From DASPKX01 sp035627835 (GTDB lineage: Bacteria; Verrucomicrobiota; Verrucomicrobiia; Limisphaerales; SXQI01): 8,756 bases of DNA. Where the stretch lies: the NCBI GenBank assembly GCA_035627835.1, contig DASPKX010000034.1:1-8756 (forward strand). Direction: 5' to 3'. Of the stretch, positions 6,315 through 8,756 are shown piece after piece. The notes beneath the pieces were generated by a model. It worked only from the letters and a program-made list of their open reading frames with translations, was not told the DNA's origin and ran no database searches. Both the position numbers and the translations under genes were made by a program. Each line of letters opens with the position of its first letter. The first letter of the stretch is position 1.

Positions 6315-7949
6315 TTACAGGCCGCGCAGCGCATATCGAGTGCGCACGACCAGTTTGCCTTGGGTAGTGGGTTGGTTCTTTTTCGCGTAAACCGTGGTGA
6401 AGAGGCTGGAACTCTCATTCCCTTTGCTCAGCGAGTCCGCGAACTTCAGCCCAGTCGTCGCGAGATCGATGCCCGCTGCGTACTTGCCTTGTGTCCCCGC
6501 GACCCCGATGTCCAAAGTAGTTGCCGCGTCGAATGCCTCCGTGACCTCGATTTGCTGGTCAAGAATCCCTGCGTTAGGTGGCAGATCGAGCAGGTTGGTC
6601 GCCGCTGCGACATGCGAGATCTCCGAGTGGGTGAGCGCGCGGCGGACAATGATGTCGTTATTCGTGCGTGGGTAAGTGTGCGCCGTGCCGCTGGTTGACT
6701 GCAGGCGGCCGGGGAAGTTGGTGGTGCGGTCGGGCACGTGCGTGCCAGCGCCAACGCCACACTCCAAGTCCTGCCCGCAGCCCGCAGGGCTCACGATGAC
6801 GTCCTTAACGTAGAAGACGTCTGTGGTATTGCCTGCCACATTGCTGCTGCCCGCGTTTGTGCGAGCCATGAAGTACAAAGTTGGCGTCGAATGGCTGGCC
6901 GCAGCGATCGCATCAACCTCCACCCACGCGTCAGTGGTGGTCACCGTCGCAAAGGTCACGCTCGACGATGTGCCTTCGACTGTTACACGCTTAACAACAG
7001 CGTTGGTGCTCGGGATGTAGACCTTGGCGCGCACCCGCACATTCTTGAACGCGTTGACAGAATTGGACCGACCAATGAAGTGGGCACCAGTGCTGCCGTC
7101 CACTGTGAAACGGAGCACATCATCTTGACCACCGATGGAATCAATATTTCCAGCAGCAGTGCCAAGTGTGCCGGTCCACCCATCCACCCCAGCTGAGAAG
7201 TTGCTCGTGTAAACAGGCGCCGTCAGGTTTGCGTACTGATCTGCGTAATCAACAACCCCGCCTTTCAGAAGCTTTTTGACGTCACCTGACGATAAGAGGC
7301 GGTTGAAAACTCGCAGGCTGCTCAGCACACCATTGAAGGTCTGCGCTGCGCCCCATGTGGCCGTGTTGCCGCTGCCGATGTCAATGGAAGCGGCCGCAGC
7401 AACCGACACGGTGACACCGGCTCCGCTGAAGTCGCGGTCGCTCTCGGCATTTACAGACAGGGTAGCCACGCCGTCACGGTCTACCGTGACTGCTATGAAA
7501 TAGGTTTCGCCATCCACGAGAGCGACGTCTGGAGCCATGTCATAAAGCTGAGTGCTCCCAGCCCCATCCACAAAGCTCAAGCGAAACACGCCGCTGCTGG
7601 TGAGCTGGAGCGAGCAGCGGTTGTTTCCCGATTGGTGCGAGATCCAGAATACCAACCCGGTGCCGGTGTATTTCTGGAGTGTGACAGTCAGAGTGATCGA
7701 GAAGTCATTCAGCCCGAGTGGGATTCCAGATGCGTTTGTGTAGCCACCGAGTCGGTAACTCACGTTGCCATCAAACCAAATGCCCGAACGTGGCACACGA
7801 GAAATGGCAGCCGCCCAAGCGTCATCACGCTCAAGCACCCGCAGGTTATTCCGCGCGGTCGCTGGGGAAAGAACATCGCCCAGGTTGTTCGCCTTGAGCA
7901 TGTCGCCCGCACCGGCGCCTGGGATCACGATTGGAACTGTAAGCCTCAT
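6315..7949 (-). CDS. LamG and carbohydrate-binding-like phage fibre or decoration protein (544 aa)
   Basis: A multidomain, almost all-beta protein without signal peptide. Residues 1-40 include NNLGDVLSPATARNNLRVL, the linker seen near the N-termini of many tail fibres. Residues 55-235 form a concanavalin/LamG-like domain, ending with the typical LSSLRVFNRLLSSGDVKKL segment (209-227). Residues 248-390 look like a second jelly-roll of the carbohydrate-binding type, opening with SNFSAGVDGWTG and containing DAWVEV. Residues 391-544 form a C-terminal structural domain with TEAFDAATTLDIGVAGTQGK (470-489) and a final strand ending YALRGL. LamG and related modules bind glycans, so surface or receptor attachment is likely (inference). 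The gene sits among small virion genes upstream of the head-tail module, so a capsid-surface fibre is as plausible as a tail fibre. The ATG follows a CGCAGAGR repeat. Confidence 0.78.
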   Translation of the reverse strand: MRLTVPIVIPGAGAGDMLKANNLGDVLSPATARNNLRVLERDDAWAAAISRVPRSGIWFDGNVSYRLGGYTNASGIPLGLNDFSITLTVTLQKYTGTGLVFWISHQSGNNRCSLQLTSSGVFRLSFVDGAGSTQLYDMAPDVALVDGETYFIAVTVDRDGVATLSVNAESDRDFSGAGVTVSVAAAASIDIGSGNTATWGAAQTFNGVLSSLRVFNRLLSSGDVKKLLKGGVVDYADQYANLTAPVYTSNFSAGVDGWTGTLGTAAGNIDSIGGQDDVLRFTVDGSTGAHFIGRSNSVNAFKNVRVRAKVYIPSTNAVVKRVTVEGTSSSVTFATVTTTDAWVEVDAIAAASHSTPTLYFMARTNAGSSNVAGNTTDVFYVKDVIVSPAGCGQDLECGVGAGTHVPDRTTNFPGRLQSTSGTAHTYPRTNNDIIVRRALTHSEISHVAAATNLLDLPPNAGILDQQIEVTEAFDAATTLDIGVAGTQGKYAAGIDLATTGLKFADSLSKGNESSSLFTTVYAKKNQPTTQGKLVVRTRYALRGL

Positions 7950-7953
7950 ACTG

Positions 7954-7985
7954 TTTTTCTCTTTGCGCCTCTGCGTCTCTGCGGG
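7954..7985 (-). repeat. Leader element: tandem CGCAGAGR-type 8-mers
   Basis: On the minus strand the units are CGCAGAGA (7976-7983), CGCAGAGG (7968-7975) and CGCAAAGA (7960-7967), followed by GAAAAAC and the ATG at 7949. It occupies nearly all of the 39-base gap and is strongly purine-rich on the coding strand. No better Shine-Dalgarno exists for this gene, so the AAGAGA part probably serves ribosome binding (inference). Confidence 0.75.
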
Positions 7986-7988
7986 AAA

Positions 7989-8366
7989 TCAAGTTAACTC
8001 AGCGAAGTTGTAGCGTGGCGTTCCAGCGCTGCTGATGGCCACCGCCCCTTTCCAGAAGATGTCTTCCAGGAACCCGCCCGTGCCATCGTTGTTCGAGCTG
8101 CACGCTTTCAGATCCACGCGCGCATTCCCCATCTGCACCGTGATGACGGCCGTGCCCGTGTTCTGAATGAAGAACACCTTCCGCGCCGCGTTCGCAGCCA
8201 ATGGCGTGAGCGAGCTGGACGCCACCCCCGAGTTCGCCACGTTCGTGCTTCCGCCCACGAGGAGCGCATGCAGGTCCGCCAACGCTTTGGTGCGGCGCAG
8301 ATCAAGGTCGAACTGACCATCGAGTTCCTGCACCTTCACCGTTGAAATGTCGTTTTTGTCCGCCAT
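7989..8366 (-). CDS. Small beta-sandwich virion protein (125 aa), paralogue of the gene at 8605-8756
   Basis: The open frame reaches back to 8519, but the first 51 codons overlap another gene and read as low-quality sequence. The ATG at 8366, preceded by AGGAAG about 7 bases away, is preferred and gives MADKNDISTVKVQELDGQFD. Residues 1-40 are charged and helical, 40-55 are Ser/Asn-rich, and from 57 on the chain is a compact beta domain: AARKVFFIQNTGTAVITVQM, then VDLKACSSNND, then FWKGAVAISSAGTPRYNFAE. The strand motif FFIQNTG followed by a loop and a WKGAV strand resembles small domains recurrent in phage virion proteins. The last 50 residues are about half identical to the partial gene upstream, so the two arose by tandem duplication. 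Likely a capsid decoration or fibre-attachment subunit (inference). Confidence 0.68.
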   Translation of the reverse strand: MADKNDISTVKVQELDGQFDLDLRRTKALADLHALLVGGSTNVANSGVASSSLTPLAANAARKVFFIQNTGTAVITVQMGNARVDLKACSSNNDGTGGFLEDIFWKGAVAISSAGTPRYNFAELT

Positions 8367-8386
8367 AAAATCTTCCTGGTCGTCAA

Positions 8387-8427
8387 CTTCCTGTCCGTTT
8401 TGTGCTCTCTGGGCTCTTCCGTGGCTG
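8387..8427 (-). repeat. Degenerate purine-rich leader element
   Basis: Right after the stop of the 50-aa gene, the minus strand reads a series of loosely repeated units (CACGGAAGAG, CCAGAGAG, CACAAAAC, GGACAGGAAG). It looks like a decayed relative of the CACGAAGRA and CGCAGAGR leaders. It lies in the 61-base gap before the ATG at 8366, which otherwise holds only the AGGAAG ribosome-binding site. Confidence 0.45.
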
Positions 8428-8580
8428 TTACAGCTTCGTGCTTTGTGTGAGCCTCGCCTTGATGTATTTGGGCTTGGGGAACCCGGTTTCCTGTAGGTGC
8501 TTCCGCATCGCGGCCCCACGGGCTCTTCCTTCCCGCTCGATGGCCGCTTGCTGTTCGTTGGTTAGCCGGTAGTTCGTCAA
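8428..8580 (-). CDS. Small hypothetical protein, TTG start (50 aa)
   Basis: This frame follows directly after the stop of the gene at 8605 and has no ATG near its beginning, so ordinary ATG-based ORF calling would miss it. From the TTG at 8580 it reads MTNYRLTNEQQAAIEREGRA, then RGAAMRKHLQETGFPKPKYI, then KARLTQSTKL and a TAA stop. The charged, amphipathic composition, with no rare-residue runs, looks genuinely coding. The longer frame overlapping it in another phase gives a Ser/Arg-rich, implausible product. A GAAAG motif of the leader repeat lies 7-11 bases upstream of the TTG, with AAGGA 15-19 bases upstream. An internal ATG at codon 25 is a weaker alternative. The basic helical character is compatible with a small binding protein; no family is recognised. 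Confidence 0.55.
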   Translation of the reverse strand: MTNYRLTNEQQAAIEREGRARGAAMRKHLQETGFPKPKYIKARLTQSTKL

Positions 8581-8585
8581 AGTAT

Positions 8586-8607
8586 GCTTTCGTGTCCTTC
8601 GTGGTTA
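8586..8607 (-). repeat. Leader element: two tandem CACGAAGRA-type 9-mers, containing the stop codon of the upstream gene
   Basis: On the minus strand the units are CACGAAGGA (8595-8603) and CACGAAAGC (8586-8594), preceded by TTTAAC. The TAA at 8605-8607 is both the stop codon of the beta-sandwich gene and the start of the element. The same TTAACCACGAAG core occurs at 6049-6060. Confidence 0.75.
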
Positions 8608-8756
8608 AACGAATTCAGCCCATGAATACCTGGGGCTTGTTCCGCTCACGGTCACTGCCCCCTTCCAAATCAAATCTTCGATCTCCGCGCCGCCCCCATC
8701 GTTGTTCGCCAGCCCTGGCTTCAAATCGATGGATGCACCGCCAAACGTCACCGTCA
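8605..8756 (-). CDS. Small beta-sandwich virion protein, 3' end only (partial)
   Basis: The last 49 codons and the TAA stop are present and the gene continues past the right edge. The peptide contains TVTFGGASIDLKPG, then LANNDGGG, then IEDLIWKGAV, then SPRYSWAEFV. It aligns end to end with the C-terminus of the 125-aa protein at 7989-8366, with about 25 identical positions in 49, one single-residue gap and shared blocks NND, WKGAV, PRY and AE. This identifies it as a tandem paralogue and confirms both reading frames independently. A virion surface or decoration role is inferred from company and fold. Confidence 0.72.
   Translation of the reverse strand, partial: TVTFGGASIDLKPGLANNDGGGAEIEDLIWKGAVTVSGTSPRYSWAEFV

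Noticed and set aside
6738..7196. 152-codon plus-strand frame and nearby frames
   Set aside because: Antisense to the LamG protein gene; composition is random-looking.
8367..8519. N-terminal 51-codon extension of the 125-aa gene
   Set aside because: It overlaps the more plausible 50-aa frame, is Ser/Arg-rich, and a better start with a ribosome-binding site exists at 8366.

Overview
The window is a block of phage (or prophage) structural genes, all read from the minus strand. Transcription runs from high to low coordinates, and both end genes are cut by the window edges. Genes are tightly packed: several junctions overlap by 1 to 4 bases, and no gene-free stretch exceeds about 60 bases. No integrase, terminase, portal, major capsid protein, sheath, tRNA, CRISPR array or transposase is visible. 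The long plus-strand open frames are antisense shadows of GC-rich genes. The host is not identified by any gene. The leader repeats (CACGAAGRA and CGCAGAGR tandems) and codon style remind me of Verrucomicrobiota/Planctomycetota-type genomes, but that rests on memory and is tentative.

In transcription order (high to low coordinates) the first part is an accessory virion segment. It holds the 3' end of a small beta-sandwich protein gene (8605-8756), a short TTG-started gene (8428-8580), a paralogue of the first beta-sandwich gene (7989-8366), and a large multidomain LamG/carbohydrate-binding-like fibre or decoration protein (6315-7949). Two small genes follow: a 75-aa hypothetical (6074-6301) and a 63-aa two-helix membrane protein (5832-6023).

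The second part is a head-to-tail assembly module: a Mu gpF-type minor head protein (4980-5804), a gpG/HK97-gp10-like morphogenesis or tail-completion protein (4417-4983), a tail-terminator-like protein (3976-4410), a tail-tube candidate (3513-3941), a tail-assembly-chaperone candidate (2871-3509) and the tape measure (1162-2871). With no sheath gene between terminator and tube, a non-contractile (siphovirus-type) tail of roughly 85 nm is inferred from the 569-aa tape measure. After the tape measure come an unrecognised 273-aa tail-tip candidate (341-1162), a coupled 63-aa protein (153-344) and the 5' end of another beta-rich virion protein (1-111).

The most unusual signal is in the short gaps. 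Purine-rich tandem 9-mer or 8-mer repeats sit immediately upstream of start codons in sense orientation, apparently serving as leaders or ribosome-binding sequences. At one junction the repeat also contains the stop codon of the preceding gene.
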